Under the pieces are notes generated by a model, which did not search any database, was not told where the DNA came from, and saw only the letters and a list, made by a program, of their open reading frames with translations. The position numbers were made by a program, and so were the translations under genes. This document shows, in pieces, positions 11,801 to 26,800 of a DNA stretch of 64,000 nucleotides; positions within the stretch are counted from its first letter, which is position 1, and each line of letters begins with the position of its first letter. Location of the stretch: assembly GCF_000699445.3 (NCBI RefSeq), contig NC_067200.1:12671256-12735255 (forward strand), in the 5' to 3' direction. This DNA comes from Schistosoma haematobium (lineage: Eukaryota > Platyhelminthes > Trematoda > Strigeidida > Schistosomatidae).

Positions 11801-14800
11801 TGGTGTTAAATATATGGTTCGATATAAGTATATTACTTTGATCAGTGTAATGCATTTTGTTGTTGAATGGACTAAGTGTAGGTGTAGGTAAAAAAAAGGA
11901 GAGTTAGCAAGATAAGAATTTATTGATGGTCTTAAAAGATGTATATGTATATAGATCTTTCTTTTTGTTGTTGTTGGTCAAATTATGTGTTAAACTGAGA
12001 GTGAAATATCGTAACAAATTCTGTCAAATATTTTTCGATTTTTTGTTTCTTTGACTCGTAACTAACAATAATTGCAGGTCAAATATCATTAGGCATGTGT
12101 ATATGCAATATGTGTCAATTACTGACACAAACCGGTTTCGGTTCATGTTGTTAACATCATAAATCAGTACACTGAGAAAGGAATTTGACAAGATAAGTAG
12201 TATAAGAGAGGAGAAATAAAATCGAATATAATAGAAAGCTATATGTGTTATGGATATTCGTACAAGAAGAATAACTGAAATGTATGACACTACTATAAAT
12301 GAAGAAGGTGATATGGCTGATAACTGCAGTCAATTACTGACTGTATCATTTAATATCTTTAAGCGTAAATTACAGCTGATGTATAAACTCTAACCAAGAA
12401 AAGTACATATACTTGTATGAATCAGATTAAAAGTTAATTAATTTATTATTAGTGGCTTTATTCAATATTATTTTTTTGGTACAATACATAATTCTCAGCA
12501 TAAAGTATTTCAACAGGTTTCCCTTATTTCCTGATCGATCCTTGCGATAAATATTGAGTGGTCTCCAGTTAGATGTTAGCAGTTCAGGAATCGACATGTG
12601 AATAATGTATATTCTTTTCCATGCGTGTTACAAGCAACCACGATGTCTTTGATTAGGTTCTTTTGCAACTTGTAAAGCGAAAGCTCTTAAACTTGTCACA
12701 AGCGCACCTGAATAGGTTATGAGAATAATAAGCATAATGTTGTGTTAAAACAAACAAGGAAACGTATAAATTGTTGAAATATCTAGATGGCAGGAACAGG
12801 TAGCCCAAATATTCAAACAGACCGCCTAGTGACTTCATAGCCTTATGCTATATTTTCATTTACTCACCTCTTTTCAAGGTAGGTGGTAGCTAGACATGTA
12901 TAATACATCTTAAGGGTGTTTACAAAGCTATCCATCAATAATCTGTTCCTATCTAGTATTTCAAGTTTAATTTCAGAATTATTCACTTGAAAGTTTCTTT
13001 TATAAGTATGCAAATGGACATCTACTTAATCATTTGTTCAGTATTTTTAGAGACTTAAATAGTTTATCTATAAGCCATGTAGATAAACATAGATATTTTT
13101 TCGAGAGGTATCTTATTACTGAATTAGTGATTTATTTTAACCGTTAATTTTTCGTAAGTATATTTTGTAGTTGCTGTTTATTTTATACGAATTGCAATCA
13201 CTTGTCAGTAACTGATGCCATCTGCCGATCGAATTCTTTCGATCAAATTAAAATAGAATCAGTTTAAGGGACTCTATGATATGTTTATTATCTTTAAACT
13301 ACTGAAAGAGAATTACGAACCTAGATCTCGTATAAGGTATTGTTTATTGAAAAAGCAACTACAATTTCGGAAAACTTTTACTTCTTGTTGAGTTCGAACC
13401 AACATCACTTATCACAGTTTTAAAAGTAATCAGCTAGCTATTCTCCATCTCGGACATTCTTTAGAATCGAAACCTTTTCATCCATTAATCATATGGTAAA
13501 GCTAAAACTTATCACTGAGTCAGCAGTAAACGTGTAAACCCCTTCAAAGGTCAGCGCTACAAATTAGGATTAAGAGTTGTTATTTCCGAACAAAGAATGA
13601 ATCGTAACTGCTAGGGGTTATTTATGGACTATTATGACACCTATTCTTATCGCAGAATTATTAAGTAACTAGATTATATATATATATATATCTTTTATCA
13701 TAAGCTTTCGATTCACCTATTGGCTATTATTATATGATTTACCATTCCTAACTTATTCCCAAATTATCAGTTATAGTATCCTATACTCACAGCCACTTTT
13801 AGCTTGCTCTTGTATGTTTATTATTTTTCATCTTATGGTGTGATGCGGTCTGGTCTGCTTGTGTTTCGCAGGCCATGGAACATAATTTGCTAACGAGGAT
13901 TTTGGGAAGAATAGCCATCATAATTGCTGGGAGATTTTTAAACTAGAGAATAATCATAGCATTGGAAAAAATCCCACTCTCGTTCGAACAGTGTCAGTCA
14001 CTGTTTTAGCAGCAACAGCGGATTTTTTTAAAACGAGTTCGAATTTATAGGGAAATTTATCGAAGTAACTTGTACTGAGAATTTCATATTGCACCAAAAA
14101 TATAATATTGAATAAAGCCATTAATAGTAATAATAAATCAGATGCAATTTTGTTAGGTGCTGATTTTTCTAACGATCCATTATTTTCCTATGAAATTCCT
14201 AATAAATTCGAGGAAAATATTTCAGAAGAATCAACTCCTGGTGATGTCATATCAAATGTTATTTGTCCTTATAATGTATTTGTTTCTGGTTTTATTATTA
14301 TTATTATTATTTGAACACATAAATGTTGGTACAAGAGGGCACCAAATATATATGCGCCACACCATATTTGTGTGTGTGTGTGTGGGCCGTGATACTGCCC
14401 GAGTGCCCGAACCGAAGTAGGTGGTTTTCTTAGGAGGCCACACCCCGAGCCTTTGACCTAAAGGTTCGATCCACAAGTCAGTGGAGCATCGTGAGGAGAT
14501 GCAGTCCCATGGTAGCCGGTGACCAACGATTGATTCATACGTCATTTGTTGTTTCAGGTTCCTGGAGCCCATGTGCACCATTGGTTTGGGATCCGGTTAA
14601 AGTGCCGGACATTCGCTTTTCGTTCTCTCATTTTCGTAAACGACACCCCCGCCACGAGAAGACAATGAGCAGGACTTCCCTGCAGCGGCTGTATACGCGT
14701 GGCCGTGTGAGTGCATTTCGAGAGGGAGGGCGGGCCCACCCCACTCTCGGCCATACCAGGGCATTTGTTTCTGGTGGAAAACTTGGTCAATGCAGTAGAT

Positions 14801-17800
14801 GTTAGTAACAGTATTAGAGATTTTCCATCTAACATATGATACAAAGAGAAAATATGGTAGTTGTGATCTAAGGGAGTACAAAAGGTGAATACACCTCCGC
14901 CGCTGAGAATGATTCGGAGTCATATCACCCAAAACCTCTAAATATTGATTGCGATAATCACGCGGAACTGAACCATGTAGTCTGCACTTACCTCTATAAC
15001 TCAGTGGCTTCATGGACTGATGTTATATATATGTTTAATTGTCTCTAGCTTTCTTGTTCCAGTCATGAGGCGTCGGCATTTTCGGTGGCTGGGCATTGAT
15101 AATATTTGTCCTAACCGTCTCAGTCGTTAAAGACTCACCACCTTGTCAACCGTGCCAGTTTAACTATAGTTTTCACCACAGAATGACGTCAGCTGAGGAC
15201 GATTTCATTACTACGGAACACTAGATAGTCTTTTCACTATAGTTTGGGTTTCCTTTTTTGAGGGTCCTAGACCATGTTAAACTCAAAGCAATCTATTTTT
15301 TTTAAAAAAAGTCCTGGATCATTCTCATACTTGATTGTGAATGTGCTAATTAAGGAGTGTCAAATTAAACACGAATCAACTGTTATTGGCTTCCCGTACT
15401 CATTTTATATTCCTTTGTATATAAAGTGTTTTTCAATCGATTTACAAAATTAATTCGATTAAAATTATTACTACTACTCACATGACTATTTGTTTTGATA
15501 AACGATAAACTAACCAATTAAAAACAGTGTTAATTGTCTTATTTAAAAATCCCATTTCTTTGTAAGCTATGGGTATAACATATACGTCAGCTAAGGGGAA
15601 CGGATCATGTGTGTATGTATATGTATGTGTGTGTGTGTGAATACGTTGAATAAATCTGTTCAGCGTAAAACTTGTTTGTTTTTTTGTGTCTGTGACTTAC
15701 ATTGGAGAAAAGAGGATTGTGTGTCTGTCTATAGACTAGCAGATGATGATTAGTGCATACACGCAAATCGTTTTGTTTACATGTTCTATGACTCATCGTT
15801 CTATTGAATCCAGTTACTATATATATGTATATGTGTGTTTGCTATTTTATCTAAATGCCGATTTGTCTACGCCTTTCTTTCCGGACAGTTAAGTGTTGTT
15901 TATGATTGATTATGAATGAATAAAAGTCTATTTTTAATTATGGATTACTGTTTAACGTTTGTGTAGAATCTTATTAATGAACAGTTTAGAATCCGGCCAT
16001 CTTTTTTTATTCAAGACATTACAATGTACAATTTTTTTTTTGGTGTATGCTTTTATTCAGTTCATCATTTATTTGCGTCATTCAAACTTTTGTACAATCT
16101 TTTTGTAGTTAAGTCGTAGTATTTCAAAGATTTATTAGGATATTGAATGTGGTCTTTTATTACTGACCATGTGAGATCAGTTAAAGTGTCACTGAAACAC
16201 TGTTCGATGATGTCGTAGTTTTAAATTTAACAATGCCTACGTTTTACCTATCACAAGATCAACTTTTGAACATTTAAAACTCCTTGGTTAAGTTTCAGTA
16301 CGGTGTTAAACTTAGCTTACTTCCAAACTCAAGGGGAGAAATATTTGATTCCTTTCAATCAATTATAAAACAACAAATATGGATGAATCAAAGGAATTAC
16401 AAAATGTATGTTATTTTTATGTCGTCAATCAATTTTTCTAGATCACCTTTCTACTCCTTTGTTTTGGTCTTGAAAAACATCTGAGAAAGGTTTTCATTCA
16501 TAAAGAATATCCTTATCTGAGAGTCTTTGTGTAGTTGTGAGTAGTTTTTACGTGACTCAGTATGTCCTCGGTGTTATTCGTTGGTACATCCTCCACAGTG
16601 GGATCAATAAAATGAAGTATCTATACAAATGATGATTGGGACCGTTCTTTCTAATACATTTGTACTCTTATCAGATATCTTTATAAATTCTATCTCTTGA
16701 CAATACATACTTTTAGATTGGAGGAACAGATGTTATTATGGGATTCTTAATTTGTACTATAATTCAAATACTCCTAATCATCATAATAAATCAGCAGTTT
16801 ACCCACTTAAATCTCTTCTACTTATTAAAGTTGCATTCACCTCAATAATTTTTCCAATAACCATCAAAAGGAAATGATACTTTAGATCAAATTTCTCCAC
16901 ATTAATTAATTGTCAAGCCATCTTTAATCAGCACATCATAGTTTAGTATGTGTACCATGACCTTGGAGTCATTTCCTTGAACTTGAGTAATTCGACGTGA
17001 TCTGTAAATTTAACAATACCAAGTGCATTTAGCTGTGATTTTTTTCTATCACTTTTAAACTACATCACTTGTAATTTCTTTAAACATTGGTTTTTGATAA
17101 TTCAGGTTTTAAAAAGTGAGTAAATTTAAATAATTTACAATAGACTTGATTCATTCTGTTTTACGCTTTAGTTGCGTTTGGAATTAAGGTTCTTTTATGA
17201 AGAAGAATATTGGGTCATTATTGTTACTTGAAAGGATTTTACTGAGATTGTTTTACTTTATCAACTGTGTTCATCATAAAGTGGTTTCAGTTGAGTTAGA
17301 AGTGAATAGTAGGAAGTACTAAACAAATGTCTCGTCCTAGTATTGGATTTCTCATCAGCTACCTGACTAGTCATTTCAACTTGTCTTAAAGTTCTAGTGA
17401 GTATTTATAGTTGGTGTTCAGATATATGGGTAATAAAACAGTTGTTACCCGTGGCACTAAATATTCATTGTGCTATATTTGGAGTTGGTTTAAGTAGAAA
17501 TTGTTCAGTTGGACGCTGACCCAGCTGTTTTAATCGTTAAGCTTTTGCCGCGAGTACTGAAGACCCTGGATTTGGTTTTTAATGGTTCATACTATTTTGG
17601 ATTTCTATACCAGAATGCCCTTGTTACTTTGAGATAAGAATATTATTCACCAGTCGAAAAATGCCCATCCACTAAGTCTACGTACATTCATATTCAATTG
17701 TAACTGTCATCTCCCCCTCAAAATGGCAGTATTGACATCATATATTTGCGTTTTTAGGTTTCATATAATAATGTTCCTATAAAGCAATGAAACTATATTA

Positions 17801-20800
17801 TATTCTGTTCATTTTATAATTTATTTGATCATTTAATTAATTATGTTACGAGTATTTATATCTCTGACTAGACAATCTGTATATATTGTCAATCAATAGC
17901 GCAAACTTCGATATTCTCAATTGTTCATTCATTTCATTATGTAATTAGACTGACAAAACTATTCTTGAATAATTAATTTTATGTATATATTCTCATGTGA
18001 CCATATAATAAACTTGTCCAATTGAGGTTGATCTATATGCATGACAAACACTTTATTAATACAATTTACAAGCTGAGATATAGGTTTTTGAAGAGGAATG
18101 AATACCATACACAAATGTGTCTATCAAACAGTTTTACTTATAGGTTGATTAGATGGTAATTAATAGCAAAGCTGACGTATAACCAATCAATAGTGATTAA
18201 TCTGGTCAACTATTTATCATACTGTTTATTTTGATTATGATTTTGGATTATTCGTTATTAGCATAGTGTGTTTGTAGGAATTACGTAGTTTACATCATGA
18301 ACTGACCTTAGTTAAACAGCCATTGAAAAGCAGGAAGTACTGGATAGCTATTTCGTCGTAGTATGGAACATTGTACGTCCTCAACCTTCACCAGGGATCG
18401 AACTCAGGACCTTCAGGTCTCATGGAGAGTGCTTTAAACAACGACATATAATGGTTTACAGTCTTAACTTCAATCGATTCCCAATATTACGGAGTCATTT
18501 CCTAATGCTGTTAAACGGTAGTTGCCTCATATCTGGCATAGTCGATTTCTACTGGTTACGCCGTGTCACTAGGTCTCAGGGAATCTCATCTCTCAAAATC
18601 TAATCACTGTTGAACGTTCATGATTATTACTAGTATTGGAAGAGATTTGTATTCGTCAGTCATGAATGATATATCCCCATTTTGTAATAAAATTAATCTT
18701 ATTATTATTATATTCATTATTCTTAAAGTGAATTTACATTATTTTTTATGTTTCTATTATGTCCATTGGACATTTTATGATTTTGTATCTCTGATATTCA
18801 ATAAATACTTTATTTTCACGTCTAATGTATACTTTAGCTGTTTTTAAATGTATTCGACATTATATTGTGTTCATAAATGTCACATTGGATCACAGTAATC
18901 ATGTGATAAATACTGATATTTGATTAACTAATTGATCAAGGACACATCATTATATACTAGTTGTTGTCGTCGTCAGTGGTGTCAGTTAATATTCTTGTAC
19001 ACTTACACAATGTATCACAAATTTGATTACAAGTTTGATAATTCATATGCTACATTTATTTAATTTTCAGATTGTTTATTCATAAGCAGATAAATAAATA
19101 ACTAAACAATATGTAAAACTTGCTAATCGGTGTTCGGGGTGGTTGGAAGAAATTTAGGGGCGGCCAAACCAAAACGTGGCCATCAGTGCTTGAAGTTACT
19201 AACTTCTAGTCTGAGCCATGTTGGTAGATGCAGACTACTTAGTTGGGGTCCGCGTGACTATCGTAACCAATGGTTGGAGACTCTTGATGACATGGCTCAG
19301 AATCACAATGGCGTCGGTGTATACACTCTCTGTCTTCCCTTAAACTAAGAGATTAAAATCGCTTCATATCTTTCTTTCTACGAACCAATTCTTTCTTCCT
19401 GTACTATATCCTTATATGCAATCTTTCTTTTATATATTACCACCTCTGAATTAACTACTTTTATGAATCCGATGTCCATCTTGTTGTGTTAATGAGGTAT
19501 GGCAACTTGGACCGATGCATATATGTGCCTGGTCCTACGTTGTAGCTGACTGACTGACTGACTGACTGATGTAAAACTAATTTTTTTTACCAATTAATTC
19601 TTTTGTTCTTTTTTTCTCTTTCTGTGTATTTATTTTAATGGATACACACATGTACTCATAGAGTTTGTTTATTAATTAACTGATCTTTTGATCAATTAAA
19701 TAAAAAGATCATTACACTTAGTTTACCCTCCTTCCCCCTAAAAAGTGAAAACAATTCACCTAAGAAATCCATTCGAAAGTCTATTGTGGTGATTATAAAA
19801 TGTAAATAGGTAGTTAATTGGATTGTCTGCCGTAAATCGGTCATTTTGTTCAAATTTATGACAAAAGAAAATGTCTGACTATGAATAATGAAAGAATTCT
19901 AGTCGTAATTCATAGATAGGTAAGATGGGGGCGTGTTCATGTATGGCTATTGAATGGAAGAAAGTGTATTACGGTACTATATACCACAAACCACAGAAAA
20001 AAGAAGTTGGATTTTGTATATTTCTTTTTGTTTATGTTTCGCACTGTAGACTAACCTCAGATAACCTGTGAAGATGAGGAAGTGTTAGAGACACTTGTTT
20101 CATACTGGTATACAATTTGTTAACAATGCTTATCCTTGACCTCAATGAGAATTGAAACCAAGACTTTCCTTATCTTATAAGAAGCATTTAACATTTAAAT
20201 AATTGAGTTGGTATCCATTAGTCTGGCTTCACAATTGGAAATTTCTACACAAAAGAATATACGTATATACTTGTGTATAATATCTTAATATATATTCTGA
20301 ATACATCTTACCGTAGATTAGTAAAACCGTGTATATGTCACGTGATTTTTTAATTGAAATCATGAACCGATTGATGTTAGATCACCGTTGAAAACCTGAA
20401 AGCATTGGACGGCCGTTTCGTCCTGTTGCGGGGCTCCTCAGCAGGGCCTTTAGTCTCGCCCGCGAACGCTTGACCTATTGGACCACTGAGCTGGCATCCA
20501 ATGGTTTTAGTGTCTAACATCAACCAATCCACGAAATCGCGCGACCATCTCCCATTTTACTGAGATAGATACCTGTCTCTACCCGACACGGATTAGCTTC
20601 ACTGATCACGGCTTCTCACTAGAACTCCGAGAATTCCCTCACGAAACTGGTCACTAGTGAACATATATTAATTATCAGTATGGAGGTTATGGAGATTATT
20701 AAGTTTTTGATTGAGATCATGAACCGATTGCGGAGTCCCACAATAGGACGAAACGGCCGTCCAGTGCTTCCAGGTTTCCAAAGGTGGACATAACATTAAT

Positions 20801-23800
20801 CGGTTCATGATCTCAATCAAAAACTTAATAATCTCCACAACCCCTATACTGATAATTACATGATTTATTGTGTTTTTTTATAGTCCCAGAAAAGAAGTTA
20901 TTATCATACTTAAAATTCATCAAGTTTAGATTTCTTATTATTAATATTTGTATCTAACTAATTCTGATGAATATGTCATCCTTTTTTTCAATCGAGATTC
21001 TCTTTGATCTTAACTATGATTATGTTTTTATAATTCAAATATTTTGAAATTAAGGGTAATTCCTCATAAATTTCTATAAATTTCAACTGGTGATAGAATC
21101 TAGAATGTGGCTTTCTTTTTGTTTAGGACTTATATGTTGAATGTATATGCATCTGTATCGAGGTTTTTCATTATGATTTGAATTCAGTACCTCTTACCTT
21201 AGAATTCGGTCAAGAATATCATCAATAGGATAATTAAATCCTTCTTTAATAACTTTATAAATATAATTCTGTTTTTTATTTATAGTTTACATCACGGGGA
21301 TTGATGTTGGTTAGATAAGCACTGAGAGTTATAGACTAGATCCTTGATTAAGTTGTGGAGACGCTCTGTGCTGATGAGTCTCATTCTAGAAAAAAAAACG
21401 ACTACATAGTGCTCTCAGGTTTCCAATAGTTGTCTAGTTCAGATCAGTCCATTATGTAAACTGTAAGTTTTGATAATAGCGTTTTAGAAATTTTGTTACA
21501 TTAGTACCAAGGCAATTGATAGATTTTTGCTAAGTATGACAGTCATTATCTATACTTTGTTTTTTATTTAAAGAGAGGAAACAGAGGAGTTGATAAAGCT
21601 AAACTATATTGATGGCCTGAAGCGACTGATGAGCCAATGTGAAAAATGTTTTTAATTATAAAACAATTTACAGTAAGAAATAATAAAATTACAATAGACA
21701 ATTAGTTTTAAATGACTAGTGAACGGTTGCATATTGAATTACTATCATAGACAAAAACACTTTAGGCTTAGATGTTCAAATTTGGTCGTATAGTTAGGCT
21801 TATGAGTTTGAGTTATAAGTATTAGAGTTGAGGTATGTTAGGGTCAGGATTTGTGAATAGGCTGGACGAATTCATCTTATCGATGAAGGCACCCTTGACG
21901 ATGCCTTGAATCATATTAACTACGCTCAAATGCGGCATTGGTCAGCAGCAGTTTTTAATAAGATACATGCTTTCTTCTACTGTGCTCGAAATGACATATC
22001 ACCAACAAGGATATGAAAAAAAACAATAAGCCATTTTGGAGCATAAGGTCGATGGATACGTAAAGGAGGAACAGTTATGGTTTTGAGAAGAAACAAAGGT
22101 TAAGGTTTTCGTAAATGATGAGGTTAAATAGAACCATTTGTCATACAGAATTCTAGTTCTTCTAAATATGTACCGAATGCTTCAATAAAGCTAAAAAAAG
22201 ATGAAGGCTTATTGTATTTGAGATGGTTTTTTTTGTGGAGTTTGTGGTAATATCAATGGTTAAGATCATGAGTCAGTTGAAGCTAGACCACCATGGAAAA
22301 CCTGGAAGCACTGGACGGCCGTTTCGCCCTATTGTGGGACTCCTCAGCAGTGCGCACCCACGACCTCGCCCCCTGCGAGATTCGAACCCAGGAGCTACTG
22401 GTTTCGCACGCGAGCACTTAACCACTAGACCACTGAGCCGGCATCCAACAGTGTTAATGTCTAACTTCAACTAATCCACGAAATTGAGTGACACATTCAC
22501 CGGTTAAGTGCTGGTTAAGTGCTCGCGCGCGAAACCAGTAGGTCCTGAGTTCGAATCTCGCAGGGGGCGAGGTCGTGGCTGCGCACTGCTGAGGAGTCCC
22601 ACAATAGGACGAAACGGCCATCCAGTGCTTCCAGGTTTTCAATGGTGGTCTAGCTTCAGCTGACTCATGGGCTTATTGTATTTGTCAGGTTTTTGTTTAT
22701 TTTATTATATGACTTTAAACGTCGAGTCTATTTTGATCGAATGATCTTTGTTCTCAAACTGTTCGATTGTCTATTTGCTTATATATATGTGCTTGAATTA
22801 TTTGCTTCTTTTCTTTTGGTACAGTAATGTCTAGAAAGTTGCTATAGTGAAGGGGAGAGATACTGTAAAAGTATAACTTTTGGAACTATCCTTCAAAGAA
22901 TTATTATTTGTATTTTTATTGTATAACTATTAACTATTTGTATTCTAGTTGTCAGCCTTTGTTTGGCGCATAAACACTTGTTCTATGTTTTATTTTCTTA
23001 TCGCTTGTTAGTTATGAACTCATTACTTTGTTTTATTTGACTTATGTCCATATTATACTTCCTTATTTATGCTTATATGAGACTTGAAAATTAGCTCATC
23101 ACACTAGTTTTAATTATGAACTGAACTGTACAACACAGTTTATTCGCTTGCTATGTTGTTATCCTTTTCTGACTATCGGGCAAGCGAGCATATGGGAACT
23201 GCATCCTACGTCAATAAGTATAGATCTCGGCTGTTACCTTTCTGTCTTTTGGTTGCTGATTAAAGAAAAGTCATTAGCCCTATACCGCCGGTGTCGGTGG
23301 ATTAATTAATACTCGAACTAGAGATTCTACATTTCTTTTTTTGATCACACGAACTCCGAAATATAATACAGGAAATCTGTTCCTTTTATCGTTGGATCCA
23401 ACGTAATATCGATATATTTGTTTGTTCTTTTTTATCTGAAATTCCACCTTGTTAGATTACCAAAGAAAAATGTAACTGGCTGTCAAGCACGTCGGCCGAG
23501 CAGTTCTTTAACTGATTCGATATGGACATTAGCTGGTATACTGTCACATCGTTATAAATCAAATAAATGGATACAATTGAATTTATGTCTGTTAACAAAT
23601 AATTCAAGATTAGTTGCTTATAAAACTGGTCACTCAATGACACCATCATTAGCTTTATTCTTATACGGTTCCACTGGTATTTATTCCGGTCGTGACAGTG
23701 GTATGGAACATGTGATTAAAATAGTACATTCTAGTCGTGAAATTATTGTCTTGGCTGCACCTACAGAAGAACAAGCATTGATTTGGGTTCGAGTAAGTTG

Positions 23801-26800
23801 AATTATTATGGAAATACACATCATCTATTGTTTTTTTATAATTGAATAAATTGATTGTATGAAGGTTGTATTGTTCATCACAAATTGTCTTCATTTAGAA
23901 TACTGTTGAAAACTAAAGAGTACTAAACAATTGTTTTGTCGTAGTATTATGGAATTCATCAGCTTTGCTTACTTACGATCCCATCAGTGTTTATATTCAA
24001 GATTTTCAGTTTTAGCAGCGAACACCCTTAGAATAAATAAGTCAGCATCCAGCGGTACAATTTCAAAATGAATTAATTTTAGATATAGTGATATGATCAT
24101 GTGATGTCATCGGTGTTATGCAAATTCGTGGTTGATGGAAGACTGAAACGGTTGTAGTATTGTGTGTAGTAGATATATGTATTTTGGCGTATTATAGAAT
24201 ATACCGAGATTGGGAATATGCACTCACTAATGATTTTATCTGTGTACAGTAAATAAGTGACGATAATTGACTCAACTATTTAAGGGGTAAATATTTCCTA
24301 GTTCTGATAAGAAATAATTATCTCTTACCTAATTTGTTTCACATTTCATTCAATGATAAGTTGTTATAATGAAGAATACCTGTATACTAGGTATTTTGTT
24401 CAACACATCATTTAATTCATGTTACAGGGTACTATTTACAATTTCTTATACTGTATTTTCGTTAAGGGAAATAAAATATATCATAGAACTAAAAAAAAGA
24501 AACATTATTATGTTAGTACATATTTATGATACGGTTACTGTTATAGTTTGAAAAATCCATGTGATGGCCAAATTTATGTGGATCGGTTTAATTCAAATAT
24601 AGTCTATTTTTTGTGGTGGACACTTATCTATAGGAGTTATTGAAAACTACATAACGGTTTGAAAAATACTTAGGAGTACATTAAAACACACACATACACG
24701 ACCGTACAACGCATGGAAATCATGAGATTCAGGTATAGTATTTACATGGATGATTCAGGTGTTTAGTATTCTCTGAATTTCTTTAGTGCTTCTCTATGAT
24801 GTTTACCAGAGATGTGAAAAATATTTTCTCAAGTAAACCTCATAATACTTTATTTTCACTATTTTAAATAATGAACGGATCTTAAGCAATCATTGAAAAC
24901 CGGAAGCACTGGTAATGGGACTTCCCACCATTGCACACTCACTATCCTATCGGGGATCGATGGATACTTAACTTTTAGACCTCTGAGTCGGTTTACATTC
25001 TTTAAACTCACGATATTGATCAACCTTAAGTGTCTCAGACCCGACTTGTTTGAACTTCACCGATTACATAGCTCATTAGAATTTTATTTGTGCTGACTAC
25101 CATAACACTGATATGTTGACTTAAATATTGTTGTAATATCTTCTTTCTTAAAATTTAGCAAATCAACCAGTACTCTCAAGGTTCTATACCAACGGAAGTT
25201 TGTTCATTTCTACCACATTTGAATGTCCCAAATTCCGTCAATACTCAAACGTCTCCTACTACTTTTACTAATAATACTAACAAGAATACAACTGACCGAA
25301 ACTTCACATCTCCACAGTTATCAAGTTGCAATAATCGTTCTTCTATGGATGTAACTGATTTACAGGTAAGGTGTATGATATGTATTCTTTTGATATCACT
25401 TGATGGCCATTCATATGGTTTATTGTAAATTGAACGTCCTCATCATTGTGCTAATCGTTTGTGACATTTCATTTATTCACTTTGCCTACTTAATAATCAA
25501 TAAGTAGCATAATGTAAGTCTTTTATATTAATCAGTCTCAGAGTTGAAAGCGTTGTAGGTATTCTGTAAAAGATTTATTCAATATCTTTTTAAAATACAA
25601 ATACTCAATCAGTCGTTTATGATTAGTGTAGGACCTAGGATGAAATATACAATGGCCTAGAAATTGTCATTATCAGTAAGACCGATGTGAGATTGATAAA
25701 ACGAATTGTAGAAGGGTGAAAATAACACTGGTATCAGTGATCTTAAGAGAAATTAAACATAATCAATATGCTACATAAAGAAGATATATATTCACGGAAT
25801 AGAAGGTAAAAATGATAGATAATAATAATCATAAATCAAGAATTTATAACATAAACTAATATGATCGGTACCATATTTGTAGAACACCTTAATTTCTCTT
25901 TTGAATTTTTCCCTTTCCCTGGTTTCTCATCAGCTAGCTAGTTATATATCTTACATTTTCATATCATATTCTGGGACATAAAGTATTTTGTCATTTTTTT
26001 CTTTTTGATTTTTCAGGCTGACAGTGATTTTTTAACTTTAAACAAAACAATATGTATTGATTCAATTCCATCTGTAAATCCTACAAAAAGTCCATCATTT
26101 GATAACCGTAATGTTGGCCTTTTAATTAGTTCTTGTGAAATTAATTCTCAGCGTAATCGGAAAGCAGAAAAATCTATGACAAACCACAGAATAACAAATC
26201 CTATTGATGATGTTATCAATACTAATGACTCTTCCCTTAATGGTAGCGGTATGACAGATTCAATTCATCATTGTCTCTCTTCTAGTGTTGTAATACCATC
26301 AAGACCTTTATCATCGATGACATTATCGTCTGTATTCGATTCAAGTACGATAAGTATAAAACAGAATTCACGTCGTAGTAGTTTAATTTCATCAATGCGT
26401 CGTAAAGTAGAATCGTTTAGTTCTAAACGTCGTATACGCAAATCTTTACCACAATCTTTACAACCATCAACTAATGGTTATTCGAACGTATCTCAAAATG
26501 AAATGGTGTTAACAGGACATAGACGAATGCTAAGTGATGGGCAGTGGAAAAATAACTTATCTAGCTCAAAATTTTCATCAGTTCAATGTCTTCAACAACA
26601 ATCACAGCATATGATTTCATCACCACCGCTACCACCTCCTCCCGCTGCTTGTGTATGGGACTCATCTGGGAATTCTGGCAAAGGATTTGGTTGGTCCCAT
26701 TTAGTATCAGCTGGTGTGAGATTTTTAAATCAACACACAACACCAACAGTTATCCCATCTTCCACAAATAATGGTCGACCTCGATCTGTGCGTTATGATT

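Larger units (their letters stand above)
22250..22680. repeat. H1 inverted pair (foldback) with two hammerheads
   Basis: The left arm is minus, the right arm plus. Outer ends are inverted copies (GATCATGAGTCAGTTGAAGC and GCTTCAGCTGACTCATGG). Each arm holds a tRNA-like head and a hammerhead. Open frames on both strands over this region mirror each other and are repeat DNA. Confidence 0.85.

Noticed and set aside
14491..15013. Overlapping frames of 96-138 codons
   Set aside because: They run across joins between family R and family T repeats and have no protein resemblance.
22223..22642. Open frames of 60-83 codons on both strands
   Set aside because: They lie wholly in the H1 inverted pair and mirror each other.
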